NCBI GenBank assembly: GCA_013400975.1
Contig: WBMZ01003302.1
Span: 108,584 to 172,583, forward strand
Length of the DNA stretch: 64,000 bases
Origin: Atrichornis clamosus
Taxonomy: Eukaryota; Chordata; Aves; Passeriformes; Menuridae
Direction: 5' to 3'
Shown: one piece after another, positions 48,733 to 59,786 of the stretch
Layout of the letters: every line of letters begins with the position of its first letter
Position numbering within the stretch: the first letter of the stretch is position 1
The notes under the pieces: generated by a model
Told to the model about the DNA's origin: nothing
The model's database searches: none
Seen by the model: only the letters and a program-made list of their open reading frames with translations
Translations under genes and position numbers: made by a program

Positions 48733-51700
48733 GAAGTGACTCCAGGAAGACTGACTCACTTTTAAAAACAATTTTCTTAGGGCATTTATGTTGCCCTTGA
48801 AGATTTAAGGACATTTAATTTCTCTGTTCAGGCCTTGTAAAAAGGACCTTGCTATTGAATTTTCGAGATGGTATGTGATATCAGTTTGGCTTTTCTGAAA
48901 AACACAACAAATCGAAGTTATTGGGACTGTAAAAGAATACTTGCCTGTTTCACGAGTTCTTCTCTTTGCCACAAACTGGCTTTAATACACATTCCCAAAC
49001 AGATATCCTATTACAAAACACCAAAGTCACCTCATTGCTATATGCTGAGTGTCTTAAATGCAATTTGATTATCAGAATGTGTCAGAGTGACTTACAAGCA
49101 TGAAAACTTCTACTGAGAGAAATGGGAAATGATGAGCTTATGTTCAGAGCTTGTGTAGCAAACAGAAAGTCCTGTTTAACAAAAGCCCTGATGATAATAA
49201 CTCCCAAATTATGCCTCTCTGTTTTTCCTATAATCACAAATGGCAACTAGAATTTTTACTGCTCTTAACAGCTAGCAGTGTGTTCTGCAGCCTGGCATCA
49301 CTGAGTTCTTCAGATATTTCATAGGAATATTATTTGACTGATGAGTCATCCTCTAGAACAGAGAACTGAAATGAAATAATGCTTGGCATGTGATGGATAA
49401 ATCTAAGTTAAAACTGGTAGAAATTGCTTGAGATGGGGGAAGAATTACATTGAAACATTTTTTTTTTCCCCCAAAGACTTTTACAGCAAGAAGTAAACTA
49501 AATGAATATCACCAGGAAAAAAACAGCAGATTAGAAGCTTTTCTTTACTCCTTCCAGTGGTCCTTCCCTAGAGAGTAACAACCAAAGCGTAGAGTTGTAT
49601 TTTGTGTCAGAGGTGAACACTTAATGCTAAATGTATAATTGTTATTGCACCTTGTTTTTTCCCTTTGCTTACAGATTGGGTCATTTTTCTACCTTTTCCC
49701 ATAATCTTCCACCTTCAGTCTACCCTTTGCTTTTTAATTCCTGCTGCAAGAGGAAATTACAATGTTTGTATGGGTTGCTTACCATGCAAATCTTGGTTCT
49801 GTATCATCTTCTTCCTAAGGGACTTCAGTTGGGAAGGCCAGGTGCAGGAGGAGGACCTGACAAAAACTGACATCAATTCTCAGAGTTAAAAACTTTATTT
49901 CTGAAGCATTTGCAGTGGAACCTTTCTAACACCCTGGTGAAAGAAACAGAAGCTTGTTGAGGCAGGCCCTGTGGGGGAGAGTGTGAGGTTGTTGTAAACA
50001 ATGTGAGCCTTGGGCAGAATTTCTGTTGCTAAAATAAGTGTTTTATTTACAATATACAGAGAAGCAGTGTCTGCTGTGATTTCCACACTTTACAGATGGT
50101 CTATATTGCCCCTTCCTATCAACAACTACATAGAAACACCAACCAAGTTGTTCAGCCTTAGTGAATTGTCCTCCTCGGGTTTTCTAGTCTGACAGTAATT
50201 ACCACTAACTAAAAGGCTGACAGCAGGATTCAACTTGTTTTCTTCAGTAGTGGATGGAACATTTTTGTCTCTAAACTGGGAATTGGTTTCTATGATTCCT
50301 GTACAATGGTCTTTGGAGTATCCTAGAGCTACCTTGCCAGTTGGAAACTCAGCCAGCTTGGACACCTGGCATTCACTAGGGACTTGTCTAAATTACAAAG
50401 CAACAAATTGCATCCTATGACAGTACCTACAGTCAAAAGATTTTTTAATGATCAGAACATTAAATAAAGGAACTCAGTTAACTGATAGAGTTCTTGTTAT
50501 GACTGATCTATGCTCTTTTATTTTCACTCAAGTTCTTTTCCGTTCTCCCTATTTTGGGCAAAAGGTTGTTGTGGTTAGCACTGGTTTATAGTTGAGGTTA
50601 ACCTGAGTTCCTGCTTGGAAGATGGCATCAAACACAGCAGTGCTGGCCTACACTTATTGCTGATATGATATCTGAGTCTCAACATGGAGTGGTGTTTAGT
50701 GAAATTTGTGTTTAGCACAGTGCTGTTCATAGATGTCAGACTGCAGTTGCCTGAAGATAGATGTCAGCTACGCTGTTCTAGATGATGGCTGAAGATTTCG
50801 TCTCTTCTAGCCTGAATGTTTTTGGCAAGAAGCCAGTGGAATGTAATCCTAGAAAGGAAATTGTCTAACAAAACCAAGGCCATAAAACTGGGGAGCTGAA
50901 AACATGCAACTAAGGTGTTCAAAGGAGGAAGAGACATGGTAAGATTTAAACAGATTGCACCTTACTCTTAAACCCATATTATCTTGTAACTTTTTTGAAC
51001 CGTATAGGCTGGCAAACACAAGCAGCAGCAGCCAAAGTGTCTGGATGCCATGGCAGTGGCTCAAAAGTAATTCCTCGGATATTGGCAAGATTTCATAATA
51101 AGTAGTTGGCCAGGTTGTGGGATTTCAAAACCCACTGTTTAATTTGTTAAAGCTGTAGTAACCTAAGGAACTGAACCAATGTATCTTATGTGGAATATTG
51201 TGATGTAACTAAAATGAAAAAATTGGAATTTAAAAAAAACAATCTCTGAAACTCCTATACCCCTTTCTGTTGTGGACTGATGCTTTCTGACCTCGTCTTC
51301 AGATTAGTAGTACAAACCTATCGCAAAAATTAGGACTTGTGAATATCTTCATGAAATTTCCATAGTAAAGTCATTCTGCAGTTGGATTTATTTTTTAAAC
51401 ATATGGTGTTTAGTATTTAAATAACAGCAAGGAGTCCAATAGTTTCTTGAGCTCAGACTTTCTGTTCTAGACCCCAGAATCCAGTCATGTTTTTAAGGAA
51501 GTTTTCTGTAGGGGCAAAAGAGGTTGTTCTTCTGGCATGAATGAAGCAAATGCCGTAAAGAACAGGAAGGTAAACTGGAATGTCTACACAAGGAAATTCA
51601 GCTGCTTGTTTCTTTAGACGATCTTCAAGTATTGCTGACTGGTGGTAATTTATTCTATGAGTGAACATAGTGTGAGTTGGCCTTAGCAGAGGCAGATAGA

Positions 51701-52117
51701 AATTCCTGCCCTTTCCTGTCTTGGGCTTTATGAAAGTAGATGATTTTATAAAAAGGATTATTTTTCTTAGAGTGCAGGCTATTTAATACCAACAAAGGAA
51801 GGAATAAATTGATATTTTTCTGACATCCAATATGTATTTGGCAACGAGCAAACCGGTAGCAATAACGACAATGTGAGTCCTGTTTATTTCAGAGCTTGAC
51901 TAGAAAAGACAATGCAAGGAAGGGTGAAATCACTTGAGCAGATAAAAAAAATTCTCACTTGCAATCCTCCTGTCAAAAAAAGCCTCAGTATCTTTGTAAT
52001 CATGTCATGTGATTTTTACTCTAATGATTACAGTGAAAGCTGTGGGTTAGTGAACTGCTGGTTGCCTGGTACAAAATGCATTTTGTAGCTCTTATTTGGC
52101 CTAAAGCAGCTGTGGAT
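48733..52117. other. AT-rich non-coding DNA
   Basis: No gene or repeat family recognised. Open frames are all at most 79 codons and have no features. Confidence 0.6.
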
Positions 52118-52132
52118 TGTGTGTGTGTGTGT
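52118..52132. repeat. (TG)n microsatellite
   Basis: About seven uninterrupted TG units. Confidence 0.9.
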
Positions 52133-53425
52133 TGTGCTGATAAAAATTCAAGCTGCAAATTAAGCTGTAAATAATGTTGCAACTGGAGCCTAGAACTGGC
52201 TGTATATGAAGCCGGCTTCTAGACTGGAAACCTTCCAAATTATGTAACAGCGTTTTGATTCTGCCTGCTGTGCCACCAACCCACCGAAGTACAATGAAAC
52301 AATGTTTCTTCCTTGTTACAAATAACTCACGTTCACGTCAGGTTGGCATCCACAGTTCATGCACACTTGCGGAAATGTTTTGACCTGCATGATAATTCTT
52401 CCTTCTAAAATCGAAATGTTGATTGTTTTCACTAAAAATTTTTATGCTAATGCCTTGAGAGGCTCAGTCCTTTCAATATAAGCAAAATCTCAGTGAAACT
52501 GGTGCTCCATTTCCTGATGTTACAAGTACCAAATTCTTTTCCTTGGCTTTTCTTCATTTTGGCCAACTTAGAGACTTTTAGGCTTAAAGAGACGTGGTGA
52601 GTCTCTTGAAAAGTTTATGCTACTTTATACTTCAAGGTTGCTTTGACTTGTTAAATCCTATTGCTAATGTCTGATTGGGATTGTTTGTCTCACTAACTGA
52701 GAATTTGTTAATTTCTATGGACCATTCAGAGGTTTCATTAAGCCTTTCATGAGCACATCATGCTTAATGCTTGAACTTTGTGCTTCAGCTGTGTAGTTGT
52801 GTTACATCTCAACATGCTGAGGGATATTTGTAATCTCTGTTGAAATTCTTAATGCCTGTCTATCAAACACTGAGATATTTTGATTTCAGATTCCATGAAG
52901 GTGTGACAGAAAAAAAGTTTGCTGTCTGCAGATTTTAATGAATGATATTTTAAGTGCTCCTTAGTGCTTGATTTGTTATGCTGGAGACCACAGGGAATGT
53001 GTATCCCACAGAAAAAAATGTAAGGAGTGTGATTGTTGCACATCAGAGGACTATGCGCATGTGACGCAAATGTATACCCTAGGGAATATTGTTCTTTAGT
53101 AAGGAAAGAGTCTGCTTGGAACGGCATCTGAGATTTCAAAAAGCCATGGGGTTTTTTGTGAGTACAAGCCATTATTTTAAAAATAAGGGATTATAAGTTG
53201 TCTGGAGCTTATGCTCTGAAATATTCTTTTCAGCAGTTTTAAGTCAGGAGTTCTACCTGACACAAGATGTACATGTACATTTCTGAATCGTATACCAGAT
53301 GATCTGTACTTGCTGGTACTGTACTGGTTGTTGAAAGGACCCTTGGCTCAAATCCACTGCTTCCTCTGTGGACTTCCATTTTCTTACTCTGATAACTTGA
53401 TAACTTCTGCTAGTATCTCTCTTTG
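52133..53425. other. AT-rich non-coding DNA
   Basis: No gene recognised. The 107-codon minus-strand frame at 52849-53172 lacks features. This stretch is the low-GC left flank of the sharply GC-rich block that begins near 53,480. Confidence 0.55.
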
Positions 53426-53435
53426 TTTTTTTTTT
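53426..53435 (-). repeat. T10 tract (A10 on the minus strand)
   Basis: On the minus strand this is a run of ten A starting about 35 bases after the TGA of the 310-codon frame. It could be a genomically encoded poly-A tail of a retrocopy. No AATAAA or ATTAAA precedes it on that strand, so a chance tract is equally possible. Confidence 0.6.
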
Positions 53436-53469
53436 CTTGGTAAACCAAATGAAAAGTCTTTTGGAAGTA

Positions 53470-54402
53470 TCAATATGTTGATTGGGAGTCGTTGCTGGTG
53501 GTCTGGAGATCATGTGCAAAGCCATAAATCACTGCGTCCCCTCTTGTATGTAAGAGCAAATGCTGGAGAGACCGGGTCGAGGGGACAAGTGGAGTGTCCG
53601 CCTCTGCCCTGTGCCCCATTTCCACTAACTCTTCTTTCTGGGTGAGGCCTTCTGCAGAGAGTGGTGTTGCAGACACAGCTTCATCAGGGCACGGTTGTCC
53701 CTGAGCAGGCACATCAGCTCCTTCCAGCAGCCAGGTCCCTGGCACCGCTTCCCTGCAGGGGCTGAGGGGCTCTGGCGCTTCTCCTGGAAGGCACAGCACA
53801 GAGAGCCTGATGAAAGGGGGATGGGACCTCAGGGGGCTGAGCCCTCTTGGGCTGGCTTTGGCCTCTGTGGGAGAGGCTGGGCCTGGCTGGGCTGCCCTGG
53901 GCAGAGGCTGCAGGAAGAACAGCCCAGGCCAGCTCTGCCCAGTGTCCCTGGGGCTCAGCCTGGGCCCAGTTGTGCCCAGGTCCCTCTCTGTCCCCGGGCC
54001 TTGGGCAAAGGGCTGGGCAGGAAGCCCAGGATCCTTGGGTCCTGCCCAGCTTTTCTCCCTCACTGGAGCTCTCAGGCCTTGCCCGACACTGGGTCCAAGG
54101 CCTTGGCAGCTCCCGGTCCCTGGCCACATCCCACCTGCCTGACCCTTTCCCTGCCATCTCCTGAGCCTTCTGCCAAGTCTCCATCCAAGGAAAATGCCAG
54201 TTAGCAGTGTGTTCAGGGCTGAGCAGCTCCACAAAACCAGCTCCAGGACATCCCAGAGGGTCATGTCTGGGGCCACAAGCAGCTGCTCCAGGTCCTCGGA
54301 AAGGACAGTGTCCCCCCCAGGACAGCTGGGAGTGTCGAGTCTTCCAATCAGGACCAGCAGCACAAAGATACGCAGGAGCCAGGAGCAGCCCTGGCTGGCC
54401 AT
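53470..54402 (-). CDS. Unrecognised single-pass membrane-protein-like ORF, 310 codons
   Basis: This is the longest plausible protein frame in the window. The frame is open upstream to 54543, but that end is a GTG; the first ATG is at 54402. Its context ACGATGG has A at -3 and G at +4, a strong Kozak match. Residues 1-28 look like a signal peptide with hydrophobic core SWLLRIFVLLVLIG. Residues 29-52 are short and acidic. Residues about 53-74 (LELVLWSCSALNTLLTGIFL) form a transmembrane helix, followed by the basic stop-transfer RLGRRLRR. The remaining 230 residues are Gly/Pro/Ser-rich without a known domain, ending SQSTY. Leucine codons in the first 85 residues are mostly CTG/CTC, as in avian genes. 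The opposite strand is also open, as GC-rich DNA allows, so coding status is uncertain. No introns, promoter or poly-A signal are evident. It may be a retrocopy or a member of a dispersed family. Confidence 0.35.
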   Translation of the reverse strand: MASQGCSWLLRIFVLLVLIGRLDTPSCPGGDTVLSEDLEQLLVAPDMTLWDVLELVLWSCSALNTLLTGIFLGWRLGRRLRRWQGKGQAGGMWPGTGSCQGLGPSVGQGLRAPVREKSWAGPKDPGLPAQPFAQGPGTERDLGTTGPRLSPRDTGQSWPGLFFLQPLPRAAQPGPASPTEAKASPRGLSPLRSHPPFIRLSVLCLPGEAPEPLSPCREAVPGTWLLEGADVPAQGQPCPDEAVSATPLSAEGLTQKEELVEMGHRAEADTPLVPSTRSLQHLLLHTRGDAVIYGFAHDLQTTSNDSQSTY

Positions 54403-54547
54403 CGTGCTGCTGCGTGACGAGCTGGCGCCTCTGCACACACTCTGCACGTCGCTCCGAGATAAGTCCTGTCCATGCTCTGGGCACGGCGACACACTGGGGA
54501 CAGTTCCCAGCCCCTGCGCTGGCCCCAAAGGCTGTGATGTCACAAAC

Positions 54548-54870
54548 TCACGGATTCAACTGGCTTGGAAGAACCCTCTGAGGTCACAGAGTCCAGCCTG
54601 TGACCCATCAGCAGCATGGCAACTAGAGCAAAACACTGAGTGCCATGTCCAGGTAGCCCATTCCAAAATCTAATCACCCTGTCTGGGGAAAAAATTCTTC
54701 CTCGTGTCCAACCGAAACGTCCCCTGGCGCACAGCTTAAAGCCCCTTTTGTTGCACCTGCTCTCTCTTGGCTTTGCCCACCTCTGAGAAGTCTGGCACTG
54801 ACTCGTCTGTAACTTCCCTGTGGGCGATAGAAGAGGCTGTGCCAATGAGTGCTGCTCATTTAGGACGTTC
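54548..54870 (-). repeat. CR1 LINE 3' end, inverted and diverged
   Basis: On the plus strand the order is CTTGGAAGAACCCTCTGAGG, GTCACAGAGTCCAGCC, AAAAAATTCTTCCTCGTGTC, CAGCTTAAAGCCCCTTTTGT and GAGAAGTCTGGCACTGACTC. This is the order found in an inverted CR1 3' end (tail, 'TTCTTCCT' block, 'CCCCTTGT' block, 'GAGAAG' block). It is more diverged than the other copies. It lies directly upstream of, and in the same orientation as, the 310-codon frame. Confidence 0.85.
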
Positions 54871-55719
54871 AAAGGGGCTGCTTTCCTTCTTATTTGTATA
54901 CTTAAAGAAGAAAGCATCAGATCAGGAAAGAAGTGGTTAAAGTAACAGACAGTTTGCACAAGAATAAATGTCACTAAATAGATTGGGAATATATTGAGGC
55001 TGGAAAATGCAAGATGATTTGTTTTGGAAGAGCTTTTCAGTAAGCAGAGACTTGACTTTGAAGATGGAGTTGGAGCAGCATGTGCAAGGCACTTGTAGGA
55101 TGTGGCTGCTGGGGCAGCAGGGGAATCTCAAGGCCCCCTCAAGTCCTGTAGCCCTCAAAGCAGAGGAGAATGGAACTAAAAATGGACAGAACTTGCGTCT
55201 GAAGGCTAGGATTACATTCATGCACAGAGAACAAGAGCAAAGGGGTAACTAGCATAGGTAGTCAGCTGAGACAGGTGTGAGGAAATGTGTCAGAGAAGCG
55301 GCACAAGGTTAGAGAATGGACCAAAGTCTGTCCCCTCCGATAGAAATTCCTCAGAAATTGGTCCAACAAACAGTCCCAGCTCCCAGCGATACTGGGAGTT
55401 GGAGTGCAGTCTGGGCAAGGAGCCAGGAACAGTGCTTAGTAATGTGTGGCACTGCTTGAGGCTGCCCAGCAATGGCAGGGATATGCCCCAGGATTTGGTG
55501 CCAGCACCTGCTGGAGCAAGTCCTCCTGGCACAGGGCAGAACTTGTGCTGGACAGAGAGCCCTGCAGGATGGATGGAGCTGCCCAAGGCTGGGGCCGCAG
55601 GGAGTGCCTAGGGGCTGGGGACAATGGGGGTCTCACCTATGGGAGACATGCCATGTTTGAGGCACTGAAGTACCAGGCAAAGGACCTGTGCCGGGAGGGG
55701 AGAAGGCTATGGAACTCTG
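54871..55719. other. GC-richer unassigned block
   Basis: From about 55010 the DNA is richer in G+C and has overlapping open frames on both strands (plus 55285-55611 and 55446-55781; minus 55290-55586). None has a recognisable domain. Its position between two CR1 pieces suggests a nested or composite repeat that I cannot name. Confidence 0.35.
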
Positions 55720-55803
55720 AGAAGATATATGAGGAGAGGCTGAGGGCACTTGGTCTCTTCAGTTGGAGAAGAGGAGAGTGAGGGGAGACCTCACTGCAGC
55801 TTT
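55720..55803 (+). repeat. Short CR1 fragment
   Basis: AGATATATGAGGAGAGGCTG, then TTGGTCTCTTCAGTTGGAGA, then GGGGAGACCTCACTGCAGCT, is the mid-3' region of CR1. There it reads roughly 'GAGGAGAGGCTGAG...TTGTTCAGCCTGGAGAAG...GGGGAGACCTTATTGCAGCT'. It stops abruptly at CTTTATAT, so the usual 3' end is missing. This unusual loss suggests a later deletion or a broken element. Confidence 0.85.
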
Positions 55804-58716
55804 ATATTTTTCTTAAATTCTGTAGCAACTTAAGGCTAAACTAATCCCCAAAACCTTGAGGTGAAGGGGTTTTACAAATCTGAACTGTCAGCATTACAAG
55901 ACCATTCCCTCTGCAGTTCATCACAGCAAGTGTGCAGCAGGGCACCAGTGTTTTTTAAACATTCTTGGAGCACAGACCAGTGTGATATTCCAGGCCTTAC
56001 CAAATAAAAATTTCAGTCTCCTCTCATACTGTGAGAGTTATAATACAAAGCTGGACTTAAAGCTTTCTTGTTGTGGAGTCAGTTTTGTTTGAACATGGCA
56101 CAAGGGTTTTCTTTTTTTGTTTCAGGGTAGCTGTGTTTTTTACACAGAGAACGGATCAGAGAAAAGGTAACTCCTGGGCATCATAAAATCCTTTAAAAAG
56201 CAAACAACCCAAAACACACCCAAAGCTGAAGACTTTTTCATCTATCTAAGAATATTTTAGGTAAATTGGTTTTTTGCTTAAGCTGTGGCTACAGTACCTG
56301 ATGAAAGAAGGTGTCATCCAGAAAATTGTTTCAGATAAATTACATACTTGGATGTAAATTCGGCGAAAGAACATCAGCAGAGGCTTTTGTGCATTTACTC
56401 TAACCACTAGTTGAAGGACAGCTGGCCAAATCTCCCATCTTTACAATGATTTAGATAATGTTGATTGGGAAATGGAAGAGTTAAACCAATTGATTTCACC
56501 AGCACTGTCCTTCAATGGTGTCTGTCCTACCTGACACTAAACCAGTAAAGCAGAATCATACAATTTTTTATAATTACTGGTTGAACAATAAACTCAACCT
56601 ACAGAAGTATTTAATTATTTCCAACCATCAATTTGGATTAAAAAGGACAATTATGTTAATGTTCCATTCTCTCTGATCTCTGTGTTGAGTTTACAGTCAC
56701 TTCTGAGGTTCTAACCCTCAGTAGTGGTTTCATTATCCCTCTTTACTCTAGCATAATGCTCTTGAATCTTCAGTGTCAATTCTTCTGAAACAGTATGAAG
56801 ATCCGAGCCTTCAGAAAAGAAAGAAATTCCTTACAAGAAGCCTAAACTTCTGCAATACTCCTTCTCCTCCCATTCCTGTAGCACAGAGGGTGATTATTTC
56901 TTCCAAATTCTATCCAGATAAATGGTTCTCTAATGAGCAATTGAAGGAAGTCACTTTCCACCTATTTACTGATTTTTTTTTTTTTGGTGACATCAGAGAA
57001 CATGGATAATGGTGGTAGTTGATGCTGGATTTAATTGGTACTTGGGCTGCAAAGCCTTCCTAGGAGTTTTCTCTCCAAAGGCTCTTGACACCCATTATGC
57101 ATAAGAAGAAGCTCCATTCATGCATTGAAAACTGATTAAGACAGAAAGAACAAAGAATAGGAAGAAATCATCAGTTTCCAAAAAGAAACAGTCCTGACTA
57201 AGGGAGGTTGGGATCTGCGTTGTTCAGCATATGTAGATGTGATCAGACAAGCATGTAAATAGTCAGGGTACCGCAGTCTTAGTAATTTCTAAAGCCAACA
57301 GTGAAAGGTGGGAGAAGCCATGACCCTGAATGACAAGTTGATGAAATAGCAAAATTACTGAAAGTAATTGAAGTATAGAGTTCCTGTCCTGTGAGAAGTC
57401 TCATATATGAGGCTCACATTGGCCAAGAGCCATCTAAGAAGGAGGTCTGTGATAGGCCTGCACAATCTGTCCGTGTTTCTTTGGAATATGAGAAAGTACC
57501 CATTCAAAACTTTGTGAATTTGTAATTGCTTGCACAGCTAGTGTAAGCACTCACTTGGTTGCAAACACAGACACAGACAGCCTTTAAGTCATTAAATGTG
57601 TTGAAACTTTTCCAGGCAAAGCCTGGCAAAAGGACTATTCTTGTCCCTCAATATTCAGAGCTAGACAGTATTTGGAAATAGGATATTTGGCTGCCTCAGT
57701 TTTTGTTTGATGTAGTATAATGATTTGTATTACTATATTTAAAGACAGAAAAACCAGCATTGAGGAATGGGTTGTGAAAGCCAAGATTTCTAGATGTCAC
57801 AAATTATTTTGCGTTTACTACTTTTTTTTTTTTTTGCATCTGAATATAAAAAGATTCAGAGATTGAGTGGGCTGCAATCTCTGGAAATCTGTTTCAAATA
57901 TATCCAAGGTTTAACACCCAAAGATGAGGAGACTTGAAGTTGCTTAGGGACAAGGTTGTCATTGGAGGTGTAGGGTGTAGACATATGACAGCTTTGAAGA
58001 GAACAGAACATAATGCTTCTCTGAGAAACTGTGGACATGCCACTTGCAAAGGACCATATGTTGCATCTTTTACTCATGCTGGTGAATTACTGGTCACACA
58101 TGACTCACTTGAGATGGATTAACTGAGAGTTTGGGGGCAAAAAAGTGCTGCAGTGTAATGCTGCCAGCAAAAATAAATTACACCAGTGCATAAAAGTAAC
58201 TACTAAAGCAGCATAGCAGAGATCAATTACAGTACAAAGTGATTTTTTGATGGTTTTGGTAGAAAAACATTTTGGAAAGACAAATGGACAAGATAAGCCT
58301 GGCAAACACTGAGAATGGAAAATGCCATCTGGAAACAGAAAATACAGACATAAATTTTATAGCAACTGTATAGTGTATAGCAATTTGTATAAGTGAGATG
58401 AAAAATACCTCCTAAGCCATGAGTCTGCTGATGGAGAAGACAACACATGTTCATGTGCCCCTAGTTCTTGCAGGTTGCTTTTGTATATAAGTTTCTATTA
58501 GATGTTTTAATGTTTTGCTGGCCCTGTTCTGTTCCCTTTGCATGAAGTGTTGTCTCATTTCTTCATATGCAGTGAGAGCTCAGAGCAGAAGACAGGATAC
58601 AGTTCAGTTTTCACCTTGAAGCAGTGCCTGCACACTCTGGTTTCTTTATCTTCTGTATTGTTTCATTTCTTCCTTTCAGTGCTAGTGACTGGTTTTGAAA
58701 TGATGGAGCCCACGCT
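55804..58716. other. AT-rich non-coding DNA with T-tracts
   Basis: Includes T13 at 56973-56985 and T14 at 57822-57835. The 57100-58450 part is purine-rich on the plus strand, somewhat like the old LINE remnant at 28.4-29.2 kb, but no LINE motif is visible. Open frames are at most 78 codons. No gene recognised. Confidence 0.5.
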
Positions 58717-59786
58717 TGGACAGGTGCACTCTTGCCTGGGTTAAGAGCTGTCTGCACACCCAGGCCCGGAGAGTGCTGGTGGATAGTGCCACATCCAGCT
58801 GGGGCTGGTCACCAGTGGTGTGCCCCAGGGCTCAGTGCTGGGGTCAGTCCTGTTCAATACCTTCACTGGTGATCTGGTCAAGGGGATTGAGGGCTCCATC
58901 AGTAAGCTTGCTGATGACACCAGGTTTGGCAGGAATGTTGGTCTGCTGGAGGGCGGGAAGGCTCTGCAGAGGAGTCCGGACAGGCTGGATCGATGGGCTG
59001 AGGCCAGTGGTGTGAAACTCAACAGGGCCAAGCTCCAGGTCCTGTCCTTGGGTCACAGCAACCCCAGGCAGTGCTACAGGCTGGGGAAGAGAGGCTGGAA
59101 AATTGCTCAGTGGAAAAGGCCCTGGGGGTGCTGGTGAACAGCAGCTGAACATGAGCCAGCTGTGCCCAGGTGCCCAGGGAGGCCAATGGCACCTGGCCTG
59201 TACCAGCAATAGTGTGGCCAGCAGGACCAGGGCAGTGACTGACCACTGTACTGGGCACTGGTGAGGCCGCACCTCGAGTGCTGTGTCCAGTTCTGGGCCC
59301 CCCACTGCAAGAAGGACATTGAGGGGCTGGGGTGAGTTAAGAGCAGGGCACGAAGCTGGGGAAGGGTCTGGAGAGCAAGTCCTGTGAAAAGCAGCTGAGG
59401 GAGCTGCGGGTGTTTAGCCTGGAGAAAAGGAGGCTCAGGGGTGACCTTATCGCTCTCTACAACTGCCTGAAAGGGGGCTGTGGCCAGGTGAGGTTCAGTC
59501 TCTTCTCCCAGGCAGCAAGTGATAGGACAAGAGGACACAGCCTCAAGCTGTGGCAGGGGAGGTCCAGGTTGGACATCAGGAGGAATTTCTTCAAAGAAGG
59601 GGTGATTAGACATTATAAGGGGCTGCCCAGGGAAGTGGTGCAGACATTGTCCCTGGAGATGTTCAAGGAACAACTGGACGTGGCACTCAGTGCCATGATT
59701 TAGTTGACATGGTTATGTTGGTTCAGAGGTTGGAATGGATGGTCTTGGAGGTTTTTTCCAACCTAAATGCTTCTGTGATCGATGGA
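58717..59786 (+). repeat. CR1 LINE, about 1.07 kb, RT end through 3' terminus
   Basis: This is the longest CR1 copy in the window. It starts within the reverse transcriptase region (CTTGGACAGGTGCACTCT) and passes through the 'SSWGW...PQGSVLG' and 'ADD' regions. It continues through TGTGTCCAGTTCTGGGCCCC, CTGGAGAAAAGGAGGCTCAG, AGGTTGGACATCAGGAGGAA and GGCTGCCCAGGGAAGTGGTG, to the terminal GGTTTTTTCCAACCTAAATG. A degenerate octamer (TTCTGTGATCGATGG) closes it. The last third matches the copy at 41294-41684. It is 5'-truncated with no promoter or ORF1. Confidence 0.96.
58820..59137 (+). pseudogene. CR1 reverse transcriptase C-terminal remnant
   Basis: One plus-strand frame stays open for 105 codons inside the CR1. 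It begins in the PQGSVLG motif, typical of the LINE reverse transcriptase B block. It continues with [20 protein letters not shown] and then the catalytic ADD, in CR1 usually preceded by F or Y and here by L. The [12 protein letters not shown] and [13 protein letters not shown] phrases follow. Downstream the frame breaks near 59110-59137, where the family normally continues about 100 more residues. The upstream catalytic region is absent through 5' truncation, so it cannot encode active enzyme. In intact elements this protein copies CR1 RNA into DNA at a nicked target. Confidence 0.9.

Noticed and set aside
53695..54204. 169-codon plus-strand frame opposite the 310-codon frame
   Set aside because: Gly/Pro/Leu-rich low-complexity translation with no ordered features; open because the DNA is GC-rich and stop-poor.
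53714..54484. 256-codon minus-strand frame overlapping the 310-codon frame
   Set aside because: It is a different frame of the same GC-rich DNA with no signal peptide, membrane segment or domain. It looks like a shadow of the better frame.
54403..54543. 47-codon N-terminal extension of the 310-codon frame
   Set aside because: The upstream end at 54543 is a GTG, not an ATG. Nuclear eukaryotic genes very rarely start at GTG, and the internal ATG at 54402 has a strong Kozak context followed directly by a signal-peptide-like sequence.
59107..59673. 188-codon minus-strand frame
   Set aside because: It lies entirely inside a plus-strand CR1 and is an antisense reading of the repeat.
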